Below are positions 28,495-37,884 of a DNA stretch of 63,550 bases, in pieces. The stretch is from Verrucomicrobiia bacterium. GTDB lineage: Bacteria; Verrucomicrobiota; Verrucomicrobiia; Verrucomicrobiales; DEV007. A program made the translations under genes and the position numbers. The notes below the pieces were generated by a model. The model had not been told where the DNA came from and ran no database searches. It saw only the letters and a list, made by a program, of their open reading frames with translations. Location: NCBI GenBank assembly GCA_020439995.1, contig JAGROY010000079.1, positions 1-63,550 of the forward strand. The letters run 5' to 3'. Positions within the stretch are counted from its first letter, which is position 1. Each line of letters starts with the position of its first letter.

Positions 28495-29145
28495 ATGAAA
28501 AAAGAACGCATATTTACCGAACGAGAAGAACTGTGGAAACGCGGAAGTTCTCGTTGGTGCCACGCCGAAGGATCGGACATCCACCAGATCGGAGTATTCG
28601 CATCGCGCGACATTCCGGAAGACACGCGGATCATTGAGTACGTGGGGGAGATACTGAAAAACGAGGAGGCAGACCAGCGCGGCATCGATCTGGCGGAATC
28701 CGTCGACGGCACCGACCTCGCATCGGTATTTAATTTCATTCTCGACGAAGAGCATCAGATCGACGGGAACAAAGAATACAACACCGCCCGCTACATCAAC
28801 CACAGCTGCGATCCCAACTGCTGGGTCGATGTGATCGATGGTCGAATCTGGGTCATCGCCCTGCGGGACATTGCACAGGGTGAGGAACTCACCTTCGACT
28901 ACGGCTTTGATGTCGAACACTGGAAAGAACATCCCTGCCGGTGCGGCAGCGTCTCCTGTGTCGGATACATCGTCAGTCAGGAACAGTGGCCTCAATTGAG
29001 GAAGAAGATCCGCAAGATGCTCAAGCTGATGGATGCCGAAGAGAAGCGCGAGAAAGCCGAAGAGAAACGGAAAAAGAAGAAAGACAAGAAGAAGCAGAAG
29101 AAAAAGAAGGACAAAAAACGCAAAAAAGAATCGAAGCTCTCGTAG
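28495..29145 (+). CDS. SET-domain protein-lysine methyltransferase with lysine-rich tail
   Basis: 216 aa from ATG 28495. SET core: IGVFASRDIPEDTRIIEYVG (32-51), the pseudoknot motif RYINHSCDPNC (99-109), the catalytic/SAM segment ELTFDYGF (131-138) and a post-SET cysteine cluster CRCGSVSC (148-155). All key residues are present, so it should be active. Residues ~181-214 are nearly all Lys, Glu and Arg (KKKKDKKKQKKKKDKKRKK), which could bind DNA or RNA or serve as its own substrate. Bacterial SET proteins of this short type are known but their targets are mostly not established. The tail codes almost entirely with A and G, a composition unlike neighbouring genes. Confidence 0.93.
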   Translation: MKKERIFTEREELWKRGSSRWCHAEGSDIHQIGVFASRDIPEDTRIIEYVGEILKNEEADQRGIDLAESVDGTDLASVFNFILDEEHQIDGNKEYNTARYINHSCDPNCWVDVIDGRIWVIALRDIAQGEELTFDYGFDVEHWKEHPCRCGSVSCVGYIVSQEQWPQLRKKIRKMLKLMDAEEKREKAEEKRKKKKDKKKQKKKKDKKRKKESKLS

Positions 29146-29389
29146 CTGGCAGCGCCCGAGCACTCTGCGCACTCCATCGCTACAAAGCGGGAAAGTGAAC
29201 AGAAGAACGATCACCTTGCCCCAGGGAGCTGCGCAAATTCTCAGTGGTGCCCTCGGGAACTGGAATCAGCGGAGCCTTCACCAGACTGACGAGCAAATGG
29301 GCAATTTTGTGTCTAACTCTGCTCCGGCAGAGACATCCAGCGACAACAAGCGGGCCCACCTGCCACTTTTATTTGGCTTGGAGCGTAGT

Positions 29390-31918
29390 ATGTTTCACTG
29401 TGACAGTGTTGACCCAATTCTCTCCGTTTTGACAGTGCGCATTCACATCCAGTTCTGGCCGATCGTATCATCGCTTTCGATCGCTATAGTGGCTGTTTTT
29501 CACCCAGCTTCGCTTCACGGTGAAGAGGAAGTGGCGGTTCAAAAACAACGCGGGGCGGCGATCTATCGTTCACAGTGCGCGCAATGCCACGGTGCCTCGG
29601 GCGAGGGAGTGGATGGAGAGTATGATAAACCTCTCTACGGCTCTCGTTCAGTCGAAAAACTCGCAGACCTGATCGGGCGAACGATGCCGGAGGACGAACC
29701 TGAACTCTGCGTTGGCGACGATGCGGCAGCCGTTTCGGCCTACATTTACGACGCGTTTTACTCGCCCGATGCGCGCGGAAACCCGCCCGAAATTCTGCCA
29801 GCGCGTTTAACCAATCGCCAGTATCTGGAATCGATTGCAGACCTGATTGGAACCTTCACCGATTACCAGCCAGAGGGCAATTCAGAACGCCAGGGCAAAA
29901 GACGCGGGCGGAGAGACGAGTCCGTTCCTGACGAAATCAAGAATGCGACGGAAGGGCTTCGAGCAGACTACTTCGAGTCGAACGGGATGAACAAAAAGGA
30001 CAAGCGTTCCCTGCAGAGGATCGACCCGTCCGTCGACTTCGACTTTGGCGAAGGCAGTCCTGCGGAGAATATCAATGCCGAGCAATTTTCGATCGCCTGG
30101 TCTGGCTCGATTGTAGCCCGCGAAACGGGCGTCCATGAATTCCGCGTGCGTACTCCCAATGGTGCCCGACTTTACGTAAACGCTGACTTGAAGCCAGGCG
30201 ATAGCAACTATCGAGATGACAGCAGTGCTCCCAGCCAGACTCCCCTTATCGATGCATGGGTCAGCTCGGGCGAGATGCGTGAGGAAACCGGGCGTGTGCT
30301 ATTGTTAGGGGGCCGTCGCTATCTCATCCGGCTTGACTACTTCAAATACAAAGAAAAAGTCTCATCGATCCGACTTGAGTGGAAACCGCCACACGGTGAC
30401 TGGGAAGTTCCCGCGCGCTCTGATTTTGTGCCCACAATGGTTTCACGCGTGGCGGTAGTGAATGCGCCATTCCCCGCAGACGACCGCAGCCTCGGCTATG
30501 AGCGGGGCGCAGCCGTGTCGAAAGAATGGTTCAATGCGGTAACAGCAGCAGCAATCGAAGTCGCCACAGAAGTGGACGACCGAATCGACTCTCTTTCACG
30601 TTCGCGGCCGGACAGCGAAGATCGCGTTGAGAAGCTGCGGACATTTGCCAGCCGATTCGTGTCACTCACGTTCCGCCGCCCGCTCACCGCCGGGCAACAG
30701 CGTGCTTTCGTAGATACGAAATTCGAAACTGCTGAGACTCCTGAGCAGGCAGTGAAGCGCGTAGTCTTGTTCTCGCTCCTCTCCCCGGAGTTCCTGTTCC
30801 CGACTCTGAATGACCGAGAGTCGCCGGACGCATTCGACATTGCCAGCCGCCTGGCGATGGAACTCTGGGATTCGCTTCCAGATGAGACTCTGCTGAATGT
30901 GGCGGCCAGTGGCGGACTCGACGATATCAGCGGAGTGCGTGAGCAAATTCAGCGCATGACTGATGATCCCCGCACCCGCTCGAAGATGTTGTCCTTTTTC
31001 CATCACTGGTTTGAAATGGACGGCGAGCGCGATTTGCTCAAAGACGATCAGGTCTATCCCGAATTCAATCCTGGCGTCATCGCAGACCTCCGCCGCTCAC
31101 TCAACCTGTCGATCGAAGACATCGTGTGGAGTGAAAATTCCGACTACCGGCAGCTGCTGCTGGCCGATTCCCTCTTTCTTAATGACCGGCTGGTTCTGCT
31201 CTATGGCAATGCTGACAGTGGCGAACCCAGCGAGGGCTTTCGCCGGGTAACGTTTGCTCCTGCAGAACGCTCCGGCGTGATCACCCACCCCTACCTGCTC
31301 TCGGCATTCGCCTATCACAATAATTCTTCGCCCATTCATCGCGGCGTGTTCCTCACCCGAAACATCGTCGGTCGGCCGCTCAAGCCGCCACCGGTCGCCA
31401 TCGAGTTCAAAGATGGGGAGTTTGATCCATCTCTAACAATGCGCGAAAAAGTAACCCAGGTTACCCGGGACAATGCGTGCATGTCCTGCCACTCGATCAT
31501 CAATCCTCTGGGCTTCAGCCTTGAGGAGTTCGACGCCATTGGCCGCCTCCGGAAAGAAGACAACAGCAAGCCTGTCGACACCACCAGCGACTACACTACC
31601 GACAGCGGTGACAAAGTGACATTCACCGGAGCGCGCGACGTGGCCACCCATGCCGCAAACAGTCCCACCGCGCATCAGGCATTTGTGAATCACCTGTTTC
31701 ACTACATCGTCAAGCAGCCAATTACCGCCTACGGAAAACAGACTCCCGGACAGTTGCGCGACCAGTTCGAGAAGAACGAATTTAACATTCGCGACCTCCT
31801 CGCGGAAATCGTAACCGTCTCCGCCATCGAAGGCACTAATCTTGAAATTCGCGCGCGACGCAGCAAGTATCGACAGCCAAAAGCGCACACCGCATCCACT
31901 CACCCAGAAAATCTATGA
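29390..31918 (+). CDS. DUF1592/DUF1588/DUF1585-type cytochrome protein with PA14-like domain
   Basis: About 842 aa from ATG 29390; a GTG at 29435 would give a shorter signal peptide and is a real alternative. Order: signal segment (~22-40), N-terminal c-type haem domain with CAQCH (63-67), [13 protein letters not shown] of the DUF1587 type, a PA14-like beta domain ([10 protein letters not shown] to RLEWKPPHG), the DUF1595/DUF1592 helical region ([25 protein letters not shown]), the DUF1588 haem site [13 protein letters not shown] near residue 697, and a DUF1585-like end. Exported, periplasmic. It overlaps the DUF1552 gene by ATGA, the standard partner in Planctomycetes and Verrucomicrobia. 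Function of the pair is not established. Confidence 0.92.
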   Translation: MFHCDSVDPILSVLTVRIHIQFWPIVSSLSIAIVAVFHPASLHGEEEVAVQKQRGAAIYRSQCAQCHGASGEGVDGEYDKPLYGSRSVEKLADLIGRTMPEDEPELCVGDDAAAVSAYIYDAFYSPDARGNPPEILPARLTNRQYLESIADLIGTFTDYQPEGNSERQGKRRGRRDESVPDEIKNATEGLRADYFESNGMNKKDKRSLQRIDPSVDFDFGEGSPAENINAEQFSIAWSGSIVARETGVHEFRVRTPNGARLYVNADLKPGDSNYRDDSSAPSQTPLIDAWVSSGEMREETGRVLLLGGRRYLIRLDYFKYKEKVSSIRLEWKPPHGDWEVPARSDFVPTMVSRVAVVNAPFPADDRSLGYERGAAVSKEWFNAVTAAAIEVATEVDDRIDSLSRSRPDSEDRVEKLRTFASRFVSLTFRRPLTAGQQRAFVDTKFETAETPEQAVKRVVLFSLLSPEFLFPTLNDRESPDAFDIASRLAMELWDSLPDETLLNVAASGGLDDISGVREQIQRMTDDPRTRSKMLSFFHHWFEMDGERDLLKDDQVYPEFNPGVIADLRRSLNLSIEDIVWSENSDYRQLLLADSLFLNDRLVLLYGNADSGEPSEGFRRVTFAPAERSGVITHPYLLSAFAYHNNSSPIHRGVFLTRNIVGRPLKPPPVAIEFKDGEFDPSLTMREKVTQVTRDNACMSCHSIINPLGFSLEEFDAIGRLRKEDNSKPVDTTSDYTTDSGDKVTFTGARDVATHAANSPTAHQAFVNHLFHYIVKQPITAYGKQTPGQLRDQFEKNEFNIRDLLAEIVTVSAIEGTNLEIRARRSKYRQPKAHTASTHPENL

Positions 31919-33234
31919 AGACACTTCATCGCCGGAAATTCCTTCGTGACATCGGACTCAGCGCAGCGGCCCTGCCGTTCGTGAGCGGGTTGCCCAGCCT
32001 GTTTGGCGACACCCTTAGCACCGGGCGCAAGCAGCGGCTGGTGATCATGTTCACCCCCAACGGGACACTGCCAGATCTTTTCTGGCCGGATACAACGGGG
32101 AGCGATTTCGCGTTGAAGCCCATCCTGCAACCGCTCGAGGCATTCAAGCAGCAAATGCTGGTGATGAATGGAGTGTGTAACCGGGTAGGTGGCGATGGCG
32201 ACAATCACATGCGCGGAATGAGCTGCCTGCTCACTGGTGCCCGCTTGAATCCCGGAAATATTCAGGGCGGCTCAGACACCCCGGCCGGATGGTCCAGCGG
32301 AATTTCGATCGACCAGCAAATCAAGAATCATTTCCAGAGCAATCCCGAGACCCGCACACGCTTCGGTTCGCTTGAGTTTGGCGTTGCGGTGCCCAATCGG
32401 GCCGACCCCTGGACGCGCATGAGCTATGCAGATTCGAACAAGCCAGTCGCGCCCATTGATGATCCCTACCAGATGCTGGGCAAGCTCTACGGTCAAATGA
32501 AGGACAAGGCGAGTGTCGTCAGCGTACTGGACGATGTCAGTGCGAACCTGAAAAAGATTTCCTCAAAGCTCAGCACTGAAGACCGTGCGATGCTCGACCA
32601 GCATTTGACGCTCGTCCGCGAGATGGAGCATGATCTGGAAAATACCAGCACCACAGAGCTGGCACACCCGGAGCCCGAGCTGGATCCCGAGATCGAGCTG
32701 GTGAACGACAATACGCCGCAGATCAGCCGCATGCAGATCGACCTGCTGGTGAACAGCCTAGCCAACGACATGACCCGCGTAGCCACGCTGCAGTTCATGC
32801 GCTCTGTAGGTCAGGCGCGCATGCGCTGGCTGGGTATCGAAGACGGGCACCACGGCCTCTCCCATGAGCCCGATGAAAACGAAAGCGCTCATGAGAAGCT
32901 GCAACGGATCAACATGTGGTTCGCCAACGAGCTCGCTTATCTTACCAGGCGACTTGCCGACACACCGGAACCAGGCGGCGATGGTACGATGCTTGACAAT
33001 ACTCTCATCGTCTGGGTCAACGAACTCGGCAAAGGCAACTCACACACACTCGATAACATCCCGTTCGTTCTCCTCGGTGGTGGTGCCGGGTTCAACATGG
33101 GCCGCTCACTTCAATTCGAGCGCACCCCGCACAACCGGTTGTGGCTCGCGATCGCACACGCGATGGGAAACAATATCGACACCTTCGGAATGCCCAAGTT
33201 CTGCGAGAGCGGACCGTTGGATCTTGTTTCCTAG
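31915..33234 (+). CDS. DUF1552 family exported protein
   Basis: 439 aa. The N-terminus [17 protein letters not shown] has the twin-arginine pattern, so Tat export in a folded state is likely. Family features include [33 protein letters not shown] and the C-terminal [13 protein letters not shown]. It is related to DUF1501-like proteins with an alkaline-phosphatase-like fold, but no complete catalytic site can be asserted. Translationally coupled to the cytochrome gene by an ATGA overlap (31915-31918), so the two probably form a complex or act in sequence. Confidence 0.9.
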   Translation: MKTLHRRKFLRDIGLSAAALPFVSGLPSLFGDTLSTGRKQRLVIMFTPNGTLPDLFWPDTTGSDFALKPILQPLEAFKQQMLVMNGVCNRVGGDGDNHMRGMSCLLTGARLNPGNIQGGSDTPAGWSSGISIDQQIKNHFQSNPETRTRFGSLEFGVAVPNRADPWTRMSYADSNKPVAPIDDPYQMLGKLYGQMKDKASVVSVLDDVSANLKKISSKLSTEDRAMLDQHLTLVREMEHDLENTSTTELAHPEPELDPEIELVNDNTPQISRMQIDLLVNSLANDMTRVATLQFMRSVGQARMRWLGIEDGHHGLSHEPDENESAHEKLQRINMWFANELAYLTRRLADTPEPGGDGTMLDNTLIVWVNELGKGNSHTLDNIPFVLLGGGAGFNMGRSLQFERTPHNRLWLAIAHAMGNNIDTFGMPKFCESGPLDLVS

Positions 33235-33344
33235 GGGTATTTACGACAGCTGAAGGTCTGTAGAGGAAACTGGGCTCTACGCGGTTTCTGCTCGCCCGGT
33301 CAGTAACATTTCGGCACACTCGTGTCGATGATGTTCCCTTGCCG

Positions 33345-34376
33345 ATGAATCACCTGACCGTCCCCTACGAGCCCCGCATTCTAACCACCACCGTTGGTTC
33401 TTACCCCGCTCCAAGTTGGCTGACGGCAAACGCCAGTGAGGAGGCTGTGGTCGATGCCACCCGGGTAGTCTTCGCCACGCAGAGGCAGGCTGGGATTGAT
33501 TTACCCACCGATGGTGAACTCTATCGGTTCGATACAAATTATCCCGATGCCAACGGCATGATTGATTACTTCGTTTCGCGATTGGGTGGGATTCGCAGGG
33601 ACATCGGTCGCAGCGACACCATGGCATTTCGAATGAAGGAGGAGCCGGGCGTCCGTCGGAAACCGGCAGGTGTCGTTATCGGCCCGGTCACTGGTGGCTC
33701 ACTGAATCTCTTAGAAGACTGCGAACGTGCCGCCCAAATTGCTGGCGGACCGTTCAAGTTCACCCTCACCAGTCCCTACATGCTGGCTCGCACGTTGCTG
33801 GATACCCACCATCGCGACTTGCAGGAGCTTACCATGTGCATCGCTGAAGTCCTGGCAGCGCAAGTGCGCGGACTGCCCTGTGCCTGCGTGCAGATCGACG
33901 AAGCCCACATTCCGGGCAAACCGGAAGACGGCCCCCTCGCCGCCGCCGCTATCAATGCCGTGCTCGATGCGGTGAATGATGGCACCCAGCGGGCGGTTCA
34001 TTTCTGCTTTGGAAACTACGGCGGCCAGACCATCCAGAGTGGCACATGGAAGCGGCTCATCGGTTTCCTCTGCGACCTTCATGCGGACCATCTCGTACTG
34101 GAACTCGCCCATCGGCCTGTAGAAGACCTGGAGACACTGAAGAATATTGACCCGCGCATCCACCTTGGTCTCGGGGTTGTGAACATTAAGGTCAACCAGA
34201 TCGAAACTTCGGATCAAATTGCCAGCCGCATTGACAAAGCGGAAAAGCTTCTCGGCGATGGACGCGTGCGCTGGGTCCACCCCGACTGCGGATTCTGGAT
34301 GCTGAAACGGTCTATCGTCGACCGCAAAATTGCTGCCCTCGCAGCGGGGCGGGACAAGTATCTCGGGATCAACTGA
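33345..34376 (+). CDS. Cobalamin-independent methionine synthase-like zinc protein (MetE C-terminal family)
   Basis: 343 aa from ATG 33345; a TTG two codons earlier is also possible. TIM-barrel family of MetE/UROD type. Visible markers: TVGSYPAPSWL at the N-terminus, DGEL, and the probable zinc ligands His and Cys in HFCFGN, Glu in LVLELAHR and Cys in WVHPDCGFW. This is half the length of full MetE and lacks the N-terminal duplicated barrel, so it resembles the stand-alone members that may transfer methyl groups from other donors. Single gene, with no folate or methionine genes beside it, so the methyl donor and acceptor cannot be inferred. Confidence 0.85.
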   Translation: MNHLTVPYEPRILTTTVGSYPAPSWLTANASEEAVVDATRVVFATQRQAGIDLPTDGELYRFDTNYPDANGMIDYFVSRLGGIRRDIGRSDTMAFRMKEEPGVRRKPAGVVIGPVTGGSLNLLEDCERAAQIAGGPFKFTLTSPYMLARTLLDTHHRDLQELTMCIAEVLAAQVRGLPCACVQIDEAHIPGKPEDGPLAAAAINAVLDAVNDGTQRAVHFCFGNYGGQTIQSGTWKRLIGFLCDLHADHLVLELAHRPVEDLETLKNIDPRIHLGLGVVNIKVNQIETSDQIASRIDKAEKLLGDGRVRWVHPDCGFWMLKRSIVDRKIAALAAGRDKYLGIN

Positions 34377-34381
34377 GGCGA

Positions 34382-35905
34382 CTACGGACGATCGGGCGAT
34401 TGCCTCACCTTGCCCAGCAGTGCCGCCATCTCCTCCATCCTTTCAGGAAAATCGGCAGCCACATTGCGCTGCTCGGCTGGATCGCTCGACAGGTCAAAAA
34501 GGGCACCGGGCTTTACGATGCTCGCAGTCTTCCACGGCCCCAGGTTTTCGCGCACTTTCCCTGCCGGAATGAATTTCAAGTGGCCTGCCCGGAGCGCAAG
34601 TCCCCCCGCCTCATGCACCAGATGAGGACGACCGATCATATCCTCCCCCAGCAATGTGTCCAACTCATCACGGCTGTCAGGAGCAGCTCCGGCGGGCACA
34701 TCCACTCCCACAAGCTTCGCGATCGAGGCCGCAAGATCGACTTGACCGAACAGGGCGTCCGATTGTTTACCGGCTCCGACTCTGCCTGGCCAGCGCACGA
34801 GCATTGGAACACGAGTTCCGCCTTCGAACAGCGAGTATTTTCCGCCGCGATACGGCCCGGCCGGGGAATGTGAGCCCAGTTTTTCGTTGGCATCGTCGTA
34901 GTAGCCATCGTCCAGTACTGGGCCGTTGTCAGATGTAAAGATGACCAGCGAGTTGTTTGCCATGCCATTCGCATCCAGCGACTCTAACACTTGCCCCAGG
35001 CACCAGTCGAGTTGCACTATCGCATCCCCTCTCGGCCCCATCGCGCTCCTCCCCACGAACCGCGAGTGCGGTACCCGGGGGACGTGAATGTCGTGCAGGG
35101 AAAAGTAGAGAAAGAACGGCTTATCTTTGCTCTCATCGATGAACTTTCGGGCCTTATGGCTGATGACATCCGCCATGTCCTCGTCAATCCAGCGGGCTTT
35201 TTCGCCACCGGTCATAAATCCAATTCTGGAAATGCCATTCACGATCGTTTGATTGTGACCATGCGACCATTTCATTTTCAACAGTTCTGGATCGTCCTTG
35301 CCGGTGGGCCCGTCACCAATGGGCGCGCCATAGCTGGTTTTGACAGGGTCAGCTGGATCGAGATCAACGATGTGACCTTGCTCCACATAGACGCAAGGCA
35401 CCCGGTCTCCGGTAGCAGGAATTAAAAAGTGATAGTCAAAGCCGATCTGATTCGGCCCTGGTTTGATCTCAGCGTTCCAGTCGATGTCACCTGCCTTGCC
35501 ATTTCCCAGCCCGAGGTGCCACTTTCCCACTACACCCGTGCGGTAACCGGCGTTTTGCAGAAGGGATGGCAAAGTGACGGTGCCCGGCTTGATAATCGCG
35601 GCAGCATCCCCCCTGGCAATACCGGTTCCCTCCTGCCGAAAGGCATACGATCCCGTAAGCAGCGCGAACCGTGACGGCGTGCATGTGGCTGCGGAACAAT
35701 GCGCATCTGTGAATCTGAGCCCTTCCTTCGCAAGCTTGTCGATGTTGGGAGTAGCCACACCAGTAGCGCCGTAGCATCCGGGATCACCGAAACCAAGATC
35801 ATCGGCATAGACTAGAACAATATTAGGTTTCTCAGCGGCTTCTGTTGTTCCAAACAATCCGACTGCGGTGCCCGCAAGCAATACTGTAGCAATGAATTTT
35901 CGCAT
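34382..35905 (-). CDS. Secreted arylsulfatase (formylglycine-type sulfatase)
   Basis: 507 aa from ATG 35905, where a signal peptide begins (KFIATVLLAGTAVGLFGTTEAA). Metal ligands Asp35-Asp36 in ADDLGFGD; the catalytic Cys75 lies in CTPSR, to be converted to formylglycine by a maturase not in this window. GKWHLG, DNGP and HSPAGPYRGGK motifs complete the active site. Exported, acting on sulfated esters, most likely sulfated polysaccharide or glycoconjugate fragments. Convergent with the MetE-like gene; no sugar hydrolase directly beside it, so substrate is unknown. The stop lies five bases from that gene's stop. Confidence 0.95.
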   Translation of the reverse strand: MRKFIATVLLAGTAVGLFGTTEAAEKPNIVLVYADDLGFGDPGCYGATGVATPNIDKLAKEGLRFTDAHCSAATCTPSRFALLTGSYAFRQEGTGIARGDAAAIIKPGTVTLPSLLQNAGYRTGVVGKWHLGLGNGKAGDIDWNAEIKPGPNQIGFDYHFLIPATGDRVPCVYVEQGHIVDLDPADPVKTSYGAPIGDGPTGKDDPELLKMKWSHGHNQTIVNGISRIGFMTGGEKARWIDEDMADVISHKARKFIDESKDKPFFLYFSLHDIHVPRVPHSRFVGRSAMGPRGDAIVQLDWCLGQVLESLDANGMANNSLVIFTSDNGPVLDDGYYDDANEKLGSHSPAGPYRGGKYSLFEGGTRVPMLVRWPGRVGAGKQSDALFGQVDLAASIAKLVGVDVPAGAAPDSRDELDTLLGEDMIGRPHLVHEAGGLALRAGHLKFIPAGKVRENLGPWKTASIVKPGALFDLSSDPAEQRNVAADFPERMEEMAALLGKVRQSPDRP

Positions 35906-35971
35906 GGTAACAGTCTTCACCAGCCGCACCAGATAACGCAAGCCAACAAATGCGCGACCGTGGCAGATGGA

Positions 35972-36796
35972 TTACGCTTCCGCACTCGCCACAGCTTCAG
36001 GCATCGCCTTCCGCTTGGCCAGCTTGCCAGTTGGCCGCTTTCGAAACAGGGACTCTGCAGTATTTCGCAAGTACTGTTCATCGGTGAGGCCGAATGTCGC
36101 CGATTCCGGGAACTCTACCAGGCTGCGAAAGTGATCCGCCAGCCGCCGATACACATCAAGGCGAGTGTCAGGCTCCAGCTCATTCCGCCGCAGTAGAGCA
36201 CTGAGGCAAATCTTTGCCTCCTCCGGGGAGACTCTTTGCCGCAGGCGCGCTTCGATCACTGGATGGTCGCGGAAAGAATTGAATTTTCCCGCCAGCAGTT
36301 CATCCACATCCGGACTGCCGACATCGATGCGACGGACGACAATCGTTCCCGCCGCCAGATCACCCAGCCGCTGACACCTTGCCGTAAGCACATGAAACAT
36401 GCCACCAACTCCGTAAAAGAGCGGCAGCATGTCGATCGCCCGAAGAAGGTTCCGCACCACTACCTGCCCACCACTGAGCCCGCGTCCGCCTTCATCGACG
36501 ACCCGCAATTTCATTACCCGTTTCCCTACTGTTTGCCCGTTCCAGATCCACTCAAGGAACATCGAATAGCCGACTCCAATCACAAGATCCAGCAGCAACT
36601 GCACTGCAAAAGCCAAGTCTGTGCTGACGATTGAGCCAAATACCGCCAGCAGCCCAATAGCGCGCGACACTGCGATAAAGATCAGGAAGTCGATGACCCA
36701 GGCGAAAAATCGCGTGATCGGCCCCGCCAGCGGCATCGAAAACGTAATGCCATCTGGAGTTCGGATATCAAGAGTAGTAGTGCGCCCTAACGCCAT
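35972..36796 (-). CDS. RDD family membrane protein
   Basis: 274 aa. The RDD domain is at ~25-160: GPITRFFAWVIDFLIF, two or three TM helices, then QTVGKRVMKLRVVDEGGR and RNLLRAIDMLPLFYG. A cytoplasmic helical tail follows (~160-274), ending in a basic segment. Last gene of a DUF58-SpoIIM-RDD operon with an 8-bp gap to SpoIIM. This gene set recurs widely with a MoxR ATPase and is thought to form a membrane chaperone or envelope complex; the exact role is not established. Confidence 0.9.
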   Translation of the reverse strand: MALGRTTTLDIRTPDGITFSMPLAGPITRFFAWVIDFLIFIAVSRAIGLLAVFGSIVSTDLAFAVQLLLDLVIGVGYSMFLEWIWNGQTVGKRVMKLRVVDEGGRGLSGGQVVVRNLLRAIDMLPLFYGVGGMFHVLTARCQRLGDLAAGTIVVRRIDVGSPDVDELLAGKFNSFRDHPVIEARLRQRVSPEEAKICLSALLRRNELEPDTRLDVYRRLADHFRSLVEFPESATFGLTDEQYLRNTAESLFRKRPTGKLAKRKAMPEAVASAEA

Positions 36797-36804
36797 GACA
36801 AATC

Positions 36805-37884
36805 TTATGAATACCGGGGAGTTGTGGACGCCGCTCGCCCGTTGTTGATCGCCAGACTTTGATCCTCTTCATCCGGTGTCTCATCTCCCCTGCCCGACAT
36901 GTAGAGGTAAGCGACCATCACGACCAGCTCCACCAGTCCAAACGCAATTTTCAGGGAATAAGGGATCGCCGGCTCGTGCGTCTGGGACAGATAGGATTCG
37001 ATGATTCCCGCCCACACCAGCAAGACACAGAAGCCTATCACTAACACGACCAGATCATCACGAATCGCACGAAAGCGGTCGCGCATGGTCAGATTCGTTC
37101 CCCAGCCGATGACCGCACGCGCAAGGATCAGCCCGCACTGGCCGCCCATGAAAATAGCGGTGAGTTCCGGCACCCCATGCGGCAACAGCCAGGCGGCGAG
37201 GAATTCGGACTGGCCGTCAGCGATGTATTCGTAGCCTACCAGCCCCAGAACGATACCATTGTAGAACAACAGCACCACAGTAAAAATGCCGAACAGGATC
37301 CCGAACGCCATGGCATTGATCGCGACGCGGATGTTGTTATTCATCAGCTGAGCCGAGAACTGCGCCCGGTGCTCCTTCTGCTCTGGACTAAAAGCATTCG
37401 CTTCCTCCGCTTTCACACGCTCAGTGGGACTCTGAATCAAGTGCCCGAACTGCCCAGGCAGCAACCGCAACTTATTGTCAGTGTCCTGAGAGATCACGAA
37501 CGCCCCGAACAACGCCCCGGCAATCGAAATCCAGAACGACAACCAGAACGCTGCCGCATGGCGGCGAAACGCGCGTGGATACACATGAAAGAACCAGTGC
37601 AGTGGGCGGAGTTTCCCCGAAGTTTCCGCATTGCCATGGAGCCGGGTGTAGGCCTGCGCTATCAAGTCTTCCAGGTACTGGCGCAGCTCCGGCTCGGATG
37701 CGAATGTCTGCAGCTTCGCCAGATCCGCCGCCGAGCGCTTGTAAAGATAGTGAAACCTGCGGATGCGCGTGAGCGATTCCTCGCTGTCGCCACGCGTCAC
37801 CAGACTCCCGCGCTTGAGCAAGGCTTCGAGCTCGTCCCAGAAGGGGCGTTCGCGCGTAATAAAACTTTCGAGGTCCAGGATCAC
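36805..37884 (-). CDS. Stage II sporulation protein M family (SpoIIM/DUF95) membrane protein
   Basis: 359 aa. Cytoplasmic N-terminal helical region (~1-110), then five or six TM helices including AAFWLSFWISIAGALFGAFV, VAINAMAFGILFGIFTVVLL and the conserved LLPHGVPELTAIFMGGQCGL (E and GG typical of the family). The name comes from Bacillus sporulation, but in non-spore-formers the gene sits in the DUF58/RDD cluster as here. ATGA overlap with the upstream DUF58 gene (37881-37884). Confidence 0.9.
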   Translation of the reverse strand: MILDLESFITRERPFWDELEALLKRGSLVTRGDSEESLTRIRRFHYLYKRSAADLAKLQTFASEPELRQYLEDLIAQAYTRLHGNAETSGKLRPLHWFFHVYPRAFRRHAAAFWLSFWISIAGALFGAFVISQDTDNKLRLLPGQFGHLIQSPTERVKAEEANAFSPEQKEHRAQFSAQLMNNNIRVAINAMAFGILFGIFTVVLLFYNGIVLGLVGYEYIADGQSEFLAAWLLPHGVPELTAIFMGGQCGLILARAVIGWGTNLTMRDRFRAIRDDLVVLVIGFCVLLVWAGIIESYLSQTHEPAIPYSLKIAFGLVELVVMVAYLYMSGRGDETPDEEDQSLAINNGRAASTTPRYS

